NCBI RefSeq assembly: GCF_003945595.2
Contig: NW_024104522.1
Span: 248,001-312,000, forward strand
Direction: 5' to 3'
Length of the DNA stretch: 64,000 nucleotides
Source: Pipra filicauda
Lineage: Eukaryota > Chordata > Aves > Passeriformes > Pipridae
The notes under the pieces were generated by a model. The model saw nothing but the letters and a program-made list of their open reading frames with translations. It did not search any database and was not told the origin of the DNA. The position numbers were made by a program, and so were the translations under genes. Shown one piece after another: positions 13,361 to 36,878 of the stretch (position 1 is the first letter of the stretch; every line of letters begins with the position of its first letter).

Positions 13361-13439
13361 CTGCATTGCTGAGTGTAAAGTGATGCATGTGGCAATATTA
13401 TTAAACACAGGGACAGAGAACAGTCAACACTGCTTGCTG

Positions 13440-13625
13440 TTCATAGGCTTGAACACTCACACCTTGAATATTGTCTGCAGTTTTTGTTCTCCCCTGTCTG
13501 AAAATGACTGAGAAGAGCAACAATGGTAATCAAGACACAGAACAGCTCCTGTAGAAGGAGAAATGAGGATGTGATTCTTCAGACTGGCAAGAGAAGACTG
13601 GGGAATACACAGTGGTGTTACAGAG
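13440..13625 (+). mobile_element. Degenerate CR1-like fragment (tentative)
   Basis: Phrases here (a GAATATTGTCTGCAGTTTT block, then a run resembling 'gagaagagcaacaatggtaatcaa') recall the middle part of CR1 LINE consensus sequences, heavily diverged. There is no open reading frame. The call rests on remembered similarity only. Confidence 0.25.
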
Positions 13626-13629
13626 TGAT

Positions 13630-16600
13630 GAGTACACAGAAGGGTAGAAACTACAGAGCATCAAGTAAGTCAGCAGTTGGCAGGGTGGAAAAAGCACTAA
13701 AAAGTTGTAGTCTTTCCCCCAGTTTCTGGCCAGGCTGCAGATGTACTCACTAAAGACATTGCACAGGCCAGAGCTGTGCAAGGACCTGGGAGGAAGTCAT
13801 TCAGATTCCCAGATAACCACTGACAGCTCCCAAACCCACAGAAAGCACACCTGGCCCAGGATGTCCTTGAGCACAAGGACTGGGAGAGCTCTGTTTGTCT
13901 CTGGAAGGAAGCAGCACGTGCAGCTGCTTTGTTTCCACACACTTCCCCAGCACCTGCTTTTGACATTAGAGAGGCAGCACTAAGTGGCCCACTGGCCTCC
14001 CCCCATGGCTGTTACTGCCATGGTTCAAGTGGCACAGACCCAGGGACTCTTTCTCACAAGAAACTTCTAATATCCTTTAATTTTTCTGGTTTTTTCCTAA
14101 AGAGAAATAGCAAAGGAGGTAAGAATTAATTCTTACCCACTATGCAACCATGACAAGGTAAGTAAGTCACTACAATTCTTTTGTGGAGTGATTCACTTTA
14201 ATTCCAATCAAATGAGGTCCTTACTGTGCAATTTCAATTATGTTTAAATTTATCACCCCATAAAGAAAACTGCCATGAATCACTGAGCAGGAATGGTATA
14301 AATCAGCTTATTCAGCTACTTCAGTACTTTGGTATTTAAAGATTTTCATTATTTTATTTTGCTAAAAAAACCTAAAACCTTTCAAAGGATTTGTTTCATA
14401 CTTTTATTGGTCTCTAAAGCAGATTAGCAGTGCAGAAATAATTTGAAGAGCTGATTAGGAGGCTACAGTTACAGCAAGCAAATACAGTGAAAGAAGGAGT
14501 TTCTGCAGCTTCAATACAATCCTCAGGGAATGTTTTTATCTGCATTCAGACACGGCTACAGGTGGAATATCACTGTACATTTAGAGGCTAAGTTGATTTC
14601 TTAGTGCTCTATTTCTTTTAAAATGACTTGTTAGAGCCACATTTTCTGTTTGGGAAAAATCAATCAAACCCATAATTATCTCTTCATGAAGAGATGTCAG
14701 GAGTTCTTGGCACAGAGTCTCTGTCCAGCACTGAGCTGTAAGAAATGCTCACTTTACCCAAGCTCCACAACAGTTTCAGTGGGTCACTCAAACCACTGAG
14801 TCACTGTTACTGAGCAGAACTGCTCCACAATTTCCTCATACCGTGATTCTCCAGCTAACAGTAACATTTCAGTCTACAAATTCTATAGCACAGAACAAAC
14901 TACATAAGGAGCATCTGGTTCCATTGCACATATTGTCAAGTGCTGGCATGCAAAAGTTTTATCTACTGGCAAAAACTTCTTCAGGTGTCTATGTAGATTT
15001 ACTAACTTTTTTTTTCACACAGCATTCTACATTCCTGACTGATTTATGGCCACATTTGGGTGGTCTTGGGATCAATTCAACAGCTGATCAATTCTAAAAT
15101 TTGCAAAAGCATTCTCGGCACTTCCAGTACTCTTGGGGAAAATAGAACCTTAAAAACCAGCAACCCCCTGAAAAAACAATAAAGAAGGGACAAGGAAAGC
15201 TCGTATTTCACATTACACATCTGTTTGGTCAGAGAACCTGCCAGGATAGCCACTGCCAACACATCCCAGCATAAAAACCAGCTCCCACTTCTCATCCTCC
15301 CAGCATGATGCAATATGCTGAAGAGAAAAGGTGCATGTGCATGAGAACTGTTCATTTCTCAAACACAGGAAATATCTTTATTTATCACAACAGCAGCAGG
15401 AGAACCCAGACATGCCCTGAAAGGGGAAAGGAGTAAATGCATAAAGTCCCAGGACAGGGACAGGGCAAACAACAGCAATGAGTGATTTGCTGAGGTGAGA
15501 TGAAGGGGTTCACACAGATTCTATACAGAGGGTAGAGGAAAAAAAATAAGAAGATAAAGGTAATAAAGATAAAGCTTGCTCAGGTACCTATCAAAACTAC
15601 TCCATGAACTGAAAACACAAAGACTTGCAGTAACTAAACTGAGATGTTATGTGCCCATGCTTTTTGAGGCCTTCCTCACAACAATCTTTTACTGTCTAAA
15701 AGTCTTGTACAGGGAGAAAATTGGCAATTTAGGTGTTTGTTTAGGATTTCCTGATAGATGGCCACTGAACCATGAGAGTTCCAGGATGTGTGAGAGCTTT
15801 CATGCCCTTACTGAGCACACGGACTGTGCAAGTGAGACCTGAGTACACTGAGAGGTCTCAGACACTGAACACATTGTGTTTGCTTGGAAGCCACACTGTA
15901 TTTATATTTTTGTCTGATATGTACTTCTAGAGGCATGAAAGTCCTTCATGTCTGATGGGGCTGAACTAGTTACAGTCATTCAGTGCTGTGGAAATGGCCG
16001 TGATGCTGCTGTGACACATAAATGATTTTCCTCCGTTTCTCTTGAACTTTACCCCCTCAGCAGTTTGCAACTGAAAGATAAAGTGAATATATTTCAAAGT
16101 GCACTTCAGTGTCACACAGACTCCTACCTTTTACACTGCTGTCAGTGTTCAAAAAACAACAGAAACATCTGTTTCCCTTTGCAGAGACTCAAAGCACAGT
16201 AAGTGCTTCAGAAATGTGGCAGAATTACTGTATGCTGTGTACGGGCAAACCCCAAACTGGGCTGGTAAGGAGGAATATCATTTATTGCCAGTGCTATCTA
16301 GTAAATATACAAAACCAAAGGGTAGCATTATGTTTCATCTTAGGAAGCACAATTTTTTGGCCATCCCAGCTTGACACAGGGATTTTACTCAGATAAGATG
16401 ACAGCATATAAAAAATTAAAAAATCACTTTTGTTTGAATAAAAATATATAGTTTAATTAGGTTTCTGTTGGCTACATTTAAATCATGTGTAATATTAAAT
16501 TAATCTGTATTAAAATATGTACAAAATTGATGTAATGATGCATAACCTTTAGATACTCCTTATAATACATGAAAACATTGAAGTCACAGAGAATTCAAGT

Positions 16601-16812
16601 AAACATTGCAAGAAGAAAAGAATTCCAAATGTACACATTTACACATCCACCAATGCACAGCAGGTTAAGGCCAACAAGCCATTTCATTTCATATGACCAA
16701 AGTAAAATGAAATCTGTTATGGAACAGAATCATCATAGTACTTTAGACTCTTTCCAGGAAAATTATTCCCAAAGTCAAGCTACAATACACTATCACAATG
16801 CACGACTAAAAA
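13630..16812. other. Non-coding stretch, no gene recognised
   Basis: I see no exon with a supported frame and no RNA gene. Overlapping open frames at 13530-13966 on the minus strand have no coherent product. Confidence 0.4.
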
Positions 16813-16813
16813 G

Positions 16814-16819
16814 GCTTTA
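16814..16819 (-). terminator. CDC45: Candidate poly(A) signal for CDC45
   Basis: A minus-strand AATAAA (TTTATT on plus) lies about 900 bases past the CDC45 stop codon. If the transcript is not spliced after the stop, this would give a 3' UTR of about 0.9 kb. It is the first canonical hexamer I found on that strand, but no cleavage evidence is available. Confidence 0.3.
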
Positions 16820-17712
16820 TTAACACTGGAATTCCTCAAATTTTTCATTTGGTATTTGGCAGTTACTCAGTATTTGGATTTTAAAAGCCCTAAAATCTTA
16901 GAACTTGTCTCACAAGACAATTCTTTTAACTAAACTACAAGACTTCAACCCCATAGTACCAAAACCAGTTTCAACATTCTAGAATTTCAAGTAGAGTCTC
17001 GAATAGTTCATTTAAAAAATAAAAAGCATTTAAGCCAATTTTAAAAGTACATTTGAATGGTAATATAAATATGGAACTTCTTCAAAACCTATTTTTTATC
17101 GTCAGTCAACAACTAAACATCACAGAAGCATGTCTACAATAAAAGCAAGTTTGACAAAGAGAAGTCCTATTTAGGAATCCCCCTTACAGGGGTGGATGTT
17201 CACAAAAACAAGTGTTCAATATCTGTGTGCTGAGGTCAAAATCCTTTTGACCTCCCAAGAGGCATAAAAACAACAGTCCAGGTCTGTACCAGTTCCTAAG
17301 ACAAAGCAAGATACATCACAACTGCAGCACCATGAACTTTGGAACATCCCAAAGAACTGCAGAGGGTCTGATCCTCAGCTTCCAGCACTGGGAGCCAAAA
17401 AGCACCACTGTGTAACAAGGGCAGAAGACAAAAGCAAACCATCAGTAGTCAAAGTGCAAAGAGAGAAACAAATGGATGCAGAAATCTTGGAAGCCATGCA
17501 TGACTCTGTCTAACAAAGAGCCTGGAACTAGTGCTCACAGTGTACCAGCCTAGTGAACTGGGCTAACAGTCACAACTACAGAGAGTCTCGGATCCCCCTC
17601 TCTATTCAGATAAAAATTACACACTGGCATAGGCTACAACCTTAACACTGTGAAAGAAGAATAATATTCTACAGGTTACTAGCTTGAACTGTAATTCAAT
17701 AGTGTCTTACCA

Positions 17713-29465
<11,753 letters not shown>

Positions 29466-29614
29466 GGCGGGAAGGAGGAGCGGGAAGGAGCGGCGGGAAT
29501 GAGGAGCGGGCGGGAATGAGGAGCGGGCGGGAATGAGGAGCGGGCGGGAATGAGGAGCGGGCGGGAAGGACGGGAAGGACGGGCGGGAAGGACGGGAAGG
29601 ACGGGCGGGAAGGA
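29466..29614. repeat. GC-rich minisatellite in the CDC45 promoter/5' UTR
   Basis: Immediately upstream of the CDC45 ATG is a 17-bp repeat (GCGGGAATGAGGAGCGG; copies at about 29510, 29527 and 29544). It runs into GGGAAGGAC units with a 21-bp period. GCGGGAA occurs about nine times across the block. On the CDC45 strand it reads TTCCCGC, the core of an E2F site. Confidence 0.85.
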
Positions 29615-30166
29615 GCAGCAGCCCCCGCTCCCGGGCCGTCCCCGCTCAAACTGGGCGCCAAACCAGCGCCGCGTCCCATTGGTCCGCGCCTCACGGCACG
29701 CTGGCCAATGGGAACGCGGCAGCCCCGCCGCCGCGGCGCCGACTGCCCAACCCATTCCGGGTGTCCGCCAATGGGATTGGAGGGAGGCATTGGAGATGCG
29801 CGCGGCCAGCCAATCCCGAGAGGGCCTCAGCCGGAAGTACCGCTCTGAGTTTTTGTAGCCGCATCCGCCATCTTTGCCGCGGGCGAGGTGTTTGTTCTGC
29901 CATTAAAGCGAGCCCGACCAAGGGGCGACGGGGCCGCAACAACGTTCGATGACCCAGAGGGGGCTCGGGGAGCAGAAGAGCCCCGTACGATGCCGCCTCT
30001 GAGGTGTGGGATCCCGCCTTCCGCCCTCACAGGCCATGGCGGCGCGGGCGGCGCGGGGCACGCCGGGAGGGGCGGGGCGGGCCCGCACAGCCCGTGAGGT
30101 GGAGCAGCGGCCCCGGCCCGGCCCGACCCGGCGGCCCGAGGGAGCCCCGGCGCCGGCACCGCCGCC
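29615..30166. promoter_or_regulatory. CDC45-UFD1 bidirectional CpG-island promoter
   Basis: The two start codons lie about 700 bp apart, head to head, in CpG-rich sequence. Motifs seen: a full E2F-type site GGCGCCAAA at 29654-29662; six CCAAT boxes in either orientation at 29678-29682, 29705-29709, 29768-29772, 29776-29780, 29789-29793 and 29810-29814; an ETS-type CCGGAAGT at 29831-29838; and a YY1-like CGCCATCTT at 29866-29874. There is no TATA box. E2F control of CDC45 is established; use of these exact sites is inferred. Confidence 0.8.
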
Positions 30167-33100
30167 ATGGTGAGCCCGGGACACGGGGCACGGCCGCCGC
30201 GCTGCGGCAGCGCTCGGGGGGGCTGTGGCGCCGATTAACGCGTCCTTCTCTTTGTGTTGTTTTCTCCGCTCTAGTTCTCGTTTAATATGTTCGACCACCC
30301 CATCCCCCGCGTGTTCCAGAACCGCTTCTCCACCCAGTACCGCTGCTTCTCGGTGTCCATGCTGGCCGGGCCTAATGACAGGTCAGATGTGGAGAAAGGC
30401 GGGAAGAGTATGTGCATGTTTTATTTTGACTAATAAACCTGTTGGAAGGGTGTTTGTGAATGTTGTCGAGTAACGCAGCTTTTGGCCGAGACTGCAGAGA
30501 CGTTGAACGGCAAGAGACAGCTGAGCACCCTGGGTGGGGCCCTGAGGAAGGAGGAGGCGTCATCTTCCATTGCCTTACTCTGTAATTAAAAAACTTACCG
30601 AGTGAGTCTGGGTTTAGGAACGTTAAAGTAAGACAGTCTTATTTTTTGAAGTCTCTTGTTATGATCTTGGATCTAGTATAAGCCATGGAAGTTTGTGACT
30701 AAGAGCTTTCTCCCTCCACCCCGTTTCTGTACCTCACTTAGGTTGAACAAAGAATAATAAATTGGCTAACTTCATTTTCAAGCTGTCAGATCAGTGCTGT
30801 GTTGTTTTGAGTTGGTGTCATTAAAGAGCACCTGTGAGCCCAAACAAGTAAAATTAGCTTTAGAAACTATTTGTCTTAGCACTAGGTATTGTAAAACCTT
30901 GTGTCCTCTCTTTTTTTCTTTTCTGATTAAATTCTGAATTACCATTAGCAAGTACATTTATCATGACTGTTTCTACTGAAATCTCTGGCTAAAAATGAAT
31001 TTGCAGGAGATTTTAGAATCTCCTTTCTCTTTAGAGGAGACTAGAGAAAGGAATGGTAAAGTCGTATGTTATGTACTCTTGTACAGATGTGCTTTTTCTA
31101 ATCTCCCATTTCTGTTCATCCCTGCAGTAATTATGCCACCATCGGCTTTGGATCAACTCAGTAAGTGAATATTTTATTCTGGAACAATAACATTCGAAAT
31201 ATGAGCAAACGTGTAGGCAAATGCCACAGTGTTTTAGCTACCTCTTGAAGTCTGACTTAAATAGAGAATAGACCAATTAGTTAAAAAATGTATTCTGAAG
31301 GTGTTTTTCCTGTCAGAATTAATGGGGCTTGTCTGTCTTCAAGTACAGACATCTGAAGTGTTGGGCTACCTGAGGTGTGAATCAATATTTATTAACTATT
31401 AATAGTGCACTCAGAATAATGGTTACAATTAATCTTGTAAATTCTTAATTTCAGCCACGTTGTCCTGGATAATGTTGTCTGCAGCAAAATTTATTTTAAA
31501 AACAAAATAAGTGAGAATTAACTTTGAATTGGGGAAAAGATAACCAAATCAACAACATAAAGGGTCTTTTTTAGCCTTTTTAACTAAGGGGTTTTTTTTC
31601 CCCCTTGGAGTTTTAGTCTTAATAGAATTTCTTTGAGAAATTACTTTAGTCATTCAGTTTTAAAATGGGCAGGACCTGTTAGAAGTCATTCGGTAGATGC
31701 TGAGCAATAACAGCACAAGGACATAACAGTAATAGATTCCTCTCTCATTCCTGCTGCCTGCTCATGTCTGAGCTTGGGGAAAGGCTGGGGGAGGATTTAA
31801 AGCTCCAGCTGTGATGCCACCACAGTATTTGGGTATCTGCTTTCTCTCCTGGATTTGTAGTTTGGAGCAGTTGGGATAATGGTGGGAGGGGAATCCTCTC
31901 CTGCAGTCTGGCCCGTTCTCTTGGTGATGTTTGAAAGCTTCAGCAATGTGTTGGTGGCTTTTGACCGACAGAGCTTTCCTCCCCTCTGTCGCAGGCCGCC
32001 TGAACATCACTTACCCCATGCTGTTCAAGCTGACCAACAAGAACTCGGACCGCATGACGCACTGCGGCGTGCTCGAGTTCGTGGCTGACGAGGGCATTTG
32101 TTACCTGCCACACTGGGTGAGCTGCTCCTGCTGCACTGACACAACCTCAACAGCAGCATTCACAACTTGCCAGTTTAACAGTAAAGAAGTGCAGCGTTTC
32201 CTGAATGTGTCGTGTTCCAACAGCTTTCAGTCCCAGCTCAGGTTTCCCTCCTCGAGGGGTTAACTAAGCAAAGCAGCCTGTGTTTAAGGTGCACCTGGCT
32301 GTTATTCCTGAAGTGAAACCGGGGTAAACAGGTGCATGTCAAGGAAGGTGGTGGCCCCAGCAAAACTAGATATGCACAAAGAAAGAGATTTGAAAACATC
32401 AGACATACTGACAGTGGTTTGTATCTTTGTTTCCATTCTTGCAGATGATGCAGAACTTGCTGCTGGAAGAAGGAGGCCTGGTGCAAGTGGAGAGTGTTAA
32501 TCTGCAGGTTGCTACTTACTCAAAATTTCAGCCACAGAGTCCAGATTTTCTTGACATCACCAATCCCAAAGCTGTGTATCCTTCCTATTCGATGATGGAA
32601 AAAGATTTTTCTCCCAAACTGGAACAATCAGGCAGAGCTAACTTTCCAGGTGGAGCTCATACTCTTCTGTTAGTAGGTGACTACTGCTGCTCCTTCTGAA
32701 AACAAAAGGGATGGAGAGCTGTTGTACAGAGATGTGGCCAGCTGCTGGCACAAAGTGTGGCCTGGAGTGAAGCAGCAGGAATCTTGGCTTAAAAGTCCAA
32801 TGAATTTTGAGTGTCCCTTTGAAGAACTTGTACACCCTAATGTTTACTAAAAGGCTACCTCTGGTGTGCTGATGATTTTTAAACCATGTTTGAGGATCAG
32901 AGGTCTATAATACAGTAACTTTAAAGCTTTGATGTTGCCTTGAATACAAGTCTTTCATCTTAACGTGCTCTGAAGATTAGAAAATGCATTGAGAAACTTT
33001 GCCTGTCTGACGACTGGGGATGTTATTGCCATCAACTACAATGAAAAGGTACAGTAGAGGGTTGAGGGTTGTGGACTAAGTTCAGCTGTTGGATGTTGGT

Positions 33101-35950
33101 GCTAAGACAGCCAACCCAGAGCTGTGCAGTGTTGTTGAGAAGTAATTCCAAATGGGAGATTTCGCAGTGGGTTTTCTGTTGGAGGGGAAAAGGGGTCATT
33201 TAAGCCTTTCCCTGAACTGCTGTTTAAACTTTCTTTTGACTCACAAGAAAATAAACCTTTGCACTGTTAAAGTTTTTACAAGCCAAGGGACAGAATTTAT
33301 CCTAATTTGTTTTCAAAAGTGCGGATTAAAGTACAGTGAGAGTGCAGCCAGGTACAATAATAGGTAGGTTCTCTCGGTTCTGAGTTAAAAACCTTTGCTC
33401 TTAAGTTCTGTAGAGACCCTGCAGTATCCAGTCCTCAACCTAGAGCACTTACTGCAGTTTTCTTGAAGCTGTTTGAAGGGAAGGGCTTATATGTGCTTTC
33501 TTATACATAAAGTTGAGCTTTTTGCCGTGCAGTGCTAAAATACCCATTCCTGTTTCAGATCTACGAGCTGCGGGTGATGGAGACCAAACCGGATAAGGCC
33601 GTGTCCATCATCGAGTGTGACATGAATGTAAGTGACAGCTGATGGGGAAGGTCTGCCCTGACTGTGTCCTCCTGGGGGAGGGATAGTGCTGTACCTCCAG
33701 CACCTCTGTGCTGCAAAACAGGTACTAGCAGATGGGTGGGGACGGTGACTCATTTGAGAGGACTCCACGTGCCTTTGTAACCACATCCGTGGTCTAGAGT
33801 GGCACTTCATGTACCATCAGGTGACTAGTGCCTCGAATTTAATGGTTAGCTTCAGTGTGTTTTATCTGGGTTTTATTTAATAGCCTTGTCTTGACTCAGA
33901 CTCCAGTGATACTGTGGTGCTGCTTTACTGCTCTGTTTCAATTACGTGCTAAGGCTCATTCCTGGGAGGCTTAGTCTTTTTTTAGTTTTGAGTTAAAACG
34001 TTCAACAACAAACCTCAGCTCTTTCTAGATCAAATGTAGTCATGATAGTTTGTGGAGTTTGGAGGAATAGTAGTATAAAGCTTATGATTAAAAGAAAAAT
34101 ATTAACCGCATTTATTTTCATGCTTTTTGTGTAAATAGGTGGATTTTGATGCTCCTTTGGGGTACAAAGAACCAGAAAGAAGTGCACAACACGAAGAGAG
34201 CACAGTAGGTTACGCTTCTGTTCTTCCAAAATGTATTCCCTAGAAGTCAGCATTGCTTGTGGGGAAGCAGTGAGCCCCAACATAATTTTTTTTTCCTGAA
34301 ACAAGTTCTTAAGGTTAAAATTGACTTACCAGGAGCATGTGTTACTTAGGAGATGGTTGTTTACCAACTGTTGGTTTTGGAAAGGGATTGTTCTGAAGTT
34401 TTGTTTGGTCAGAAGTACGTGGGACTGTTTCCACATGTTGTGTGTGTACAACATGAGCACAATGAACTCCATTGTTTTCTCCCTCCCAGGATGTGGAAGC
34501 AGACCATAGTGGATATGTGAGTGACATAGGATTTCGTGTAAGTCCCCTATTTCTGCTGGTTTCTGAATGTTGTAGAATGGCGAGGGAAAGTTGTTTCAAA
34601 CAACTGCAGAATACTAATATCTGTCCTGAGAGGCGACTGTCATATAACTAGTGAGTACCTGCAAGTGTTTTATGGTGATTGCAACCAGGAACTGGATGAC
34701 TTGCTGTCTGTAAAGGGCATTCTGTAAATGGGAGACCGAAACATACCCCTGCACCCAGGGCCCATCAGCTTATATGCACCAAAAAGAAACATGCTGAATC
34801 AAATAACTAAATAAAAATGACCGTGAGATTGCACAGAATATAGTGTCCCTGTGCACTGAACTTTCAAATACGAGAAGTTAAATGAAAACTCATTATGTAT
34901 CCATAGGCATTCTCCGGTTCTGGGAACAGACTGGATGGCAAGAAGAAAGGTGTGGAGCCTAGTCCCTCACCAATTAAACCAGGAGACATCCGAAGGTATG
35001 TTTCATTCACTTGTCAGCAAGTGAAGAAGCAGTGTTTGAGTAGAGTTTTAGGGGTTTTTTCCTGCTCTTGCAATATAAACAAACTAATTTCATCATAAAC
35101 TTGCCTTTAGAAAATAAATGGTCTTATCCACAGGCCCCAAGGAAACATGACCCTGGCCAAGCTTTCACAGCAACTCCAGTATTTGGTTATTTACCTCATG
35201 CAGTGTATGAACCTTCAGAAAAGAATTCAGTGGTTTAACTCTGGAATTATTTAGTAATGGAAATATGCAGTGAGTGTTGGTACAACACTGACGGACATGG
35301 AACAGGTCTCGCTGTGTTCAATTCCGTGGTAGGTATAAAACTTCTTTCATAATATTTTTATGCTTCTCTTCCAGAGGAATTCCCAACTATGACTTCAAGA
35401 TTGGTAGAATCACATTCATTAGAAACTCACGTCCGCTGGTAAAGAAAGTCGAAGAGGTAAATAAAGTTGAGTGCTCCTAGTCTTGCACAGAATTAGAACA
35501 TTAGAACTATGGCCCAAGTTTGTGGTTCCTCTCCCCGTAGTTGATTTTCGCAGCATTCTTCTGTTAAAAAGTGGTAGCAGTTAACTGGTGTGAGTTATGT
35601 GAAAGCAACCTCTGGTGTCCTTGTTACTGATGTAAAAAGGTGGGCCTGGTGTGTAATGAGCCAGTGCACCTTCATTTCAGGTGGCTGCAAGGCCGCCGAA
35701 GTACTCCTGTTTTGTTTTCAGGAAGAAAGTGTTAATGTCTAGATTAAGGATGGGAAATGTCTGCAGTCAGTGGCTGCTCTGATGGAATGTTCTTGCCAAT
35801 GATCGTTCAGCTTTCATCACACACAAGCACTGAGCAAAGAGGTAACAACCTTTTTTCCCTCTTTTCTTTCTCCAGGATGAATCTGGAAGCCGGTTTATTG
35901 CCTTTTCAGGAGAAGGCCAGTCCCTGCGCAAAAAGGGAAGGAAGCCCTAG
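30167..35950 (+). CDS. UFD1: UFD1, ubiquitin recognition factor of the p97-NPL4 complex (complete, 12 exons)
   Basis: UFD1 pairs with NPL4 as an adaptor for p97/VCP, extracting ubiquitinated proteins from the ER, chromatin and other complexes. Exons: 30167-30169, 30275-30407, 31128-31160, 31995-32116, 32445-32575, 32976-33048, 33559-33627, 34139-34204, 34490-34537, 34907-34995, 35375-35456, 35876-35950. Phases all join: 924 nt, 307 aa, the human length. Exon 1 carries only the ATG codon. Residues 1 to about 195 give the UT3 double-psi barrel ([20 protein letters not shown] onward). Two p97-binding SHP-type motifs are visible, FSGSGNRL (about 228-235) and FSGEGQSL (about 293-300), followed by the basic end RKKGRKP. 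Intron 5 (32576-32975) looks U12-type. An AATAAA lies only about 30 bases after the stop. Confidence 0.98.
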
Positions 35951-35980
35951 GCTGTGGTACCTTCAGTTAGTTAGGAGGAA

Positions 35981-35986
35981 AATAAA
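35981..35986 (+). terminator. UFD1: UFD1 poly(A) signal
   Basis: AATAAA begins about 30 bases after the UFD1 TAG, predicting an unusually short 3' UTR of roughly 50 bases. Longer alternative forms are possible but no other strong hexamer is close. Confidence 0.6.
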
Positions 35987-35989
35987 GTA

Positions 35990-36560
35990 ACAGTTGCAGC
36001 ATATTGGATCTTAGTTATTGCAGTTGAGAGGAGAGATCGTTTTGCAACATAGGAACCCTCTTACTGGTTTTGGTTTCATGTTTAAAACCGGAGCTGTCAG
36101 ACTGTCTTAATTTTCAGTTGAAAATTGAGTCCTGGGAATTTGGAAGGAGCTTTTTGTATGTGTTGTAAAGAGGTGAATGTCGATCTCTGATCAACCTGAG
36201 AAGTAAAACTAACAAGCTCTACTTTACTAAAGATCCAGTTCTTAGACTACATCCTCCTCTCCTATCCTGAGTGATGATGGTCTCATGTCACTCTTTGCTT
36301 GGTATTTTCCTCCCTCTATATATCATTTTGCCACAATTTCAGGTAAGCTTTTTTGGTGTGGTGCAGGTGAAGGCTGACACTTTGGTGTTTAGGACTTTTG
36401 TGCAGGGAGTCTCCTTGAGCTTTAGCTTCAGGTGTTGGGTTCTCAACCATTTTAAGCAAACCCCCTGTAAGTGCTTTTTATATTTATAATTATTAACATG
36501 CCTTTTAATAGTTCAGATACTATAACGTAGCAATCTAATGGCAGGTGTAGGGAGAGGCAA
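35990..36560. other. UFD1-C22orf39 intergenic spacer
   Basis: The spacer is AT-rich with no supported exon or repeat. It lies between two genes in the same orientation and could hold a longer UFD1 3' UTR. Confidence 0.5.
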
Positions 36561-36564
36561 GACC

Positions 36565-36878
36565 CAGCTGCGCTGCGCTGCCCTGCTTTGGAACGGCCGT
36601 GTGGGTGTCACCCGAGGGTACGCGGGGGCAACCTCTGCGCTGTGCTGAAAGTAAAGGACCCTGGTAACCAGCCGCGTCCCTGTGTGGTGATTTCGGACAG
36701 ACCGAAGCGGGGCCTCCTTCCCGCCGCGTCCCGGCTCGCTGTGAGGGGCCGCTGCTCACGCGCCGCCCGCCGGGCAGCCATTGGCTCGCCGGCCTGGGGC
36801 CGCTTTGTGCCGCCCCTCGCCATTGGCCGCGCCCTCGTGCGTCGCCGTAAGCGCGGCGGCCATTGGCGGAGGCGCGGC
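36565..36878 (+). promoter_or_regulatory. C22orf39 CpG-island promoter
   Basis: The sequence is CpG-rich upstream of the C22orf39 ATG, with three inverted CCAAT boxes (ATTGG) at 36780-36784, 36822-36826 and 36862-36866, each in a CCATTGG context. There is no TATA box. The last box is only 13 bases before the ATG, so transcription may start further upstream and the box may lie in the 5' UTR. Confidence 0.6.

Noticed and set aside
32427..32699. UFD1-like frame extending past exon 5 to 32699
   Set aside because: Residues after 32575 are intron read-through; the conserved protein continues at 32976.
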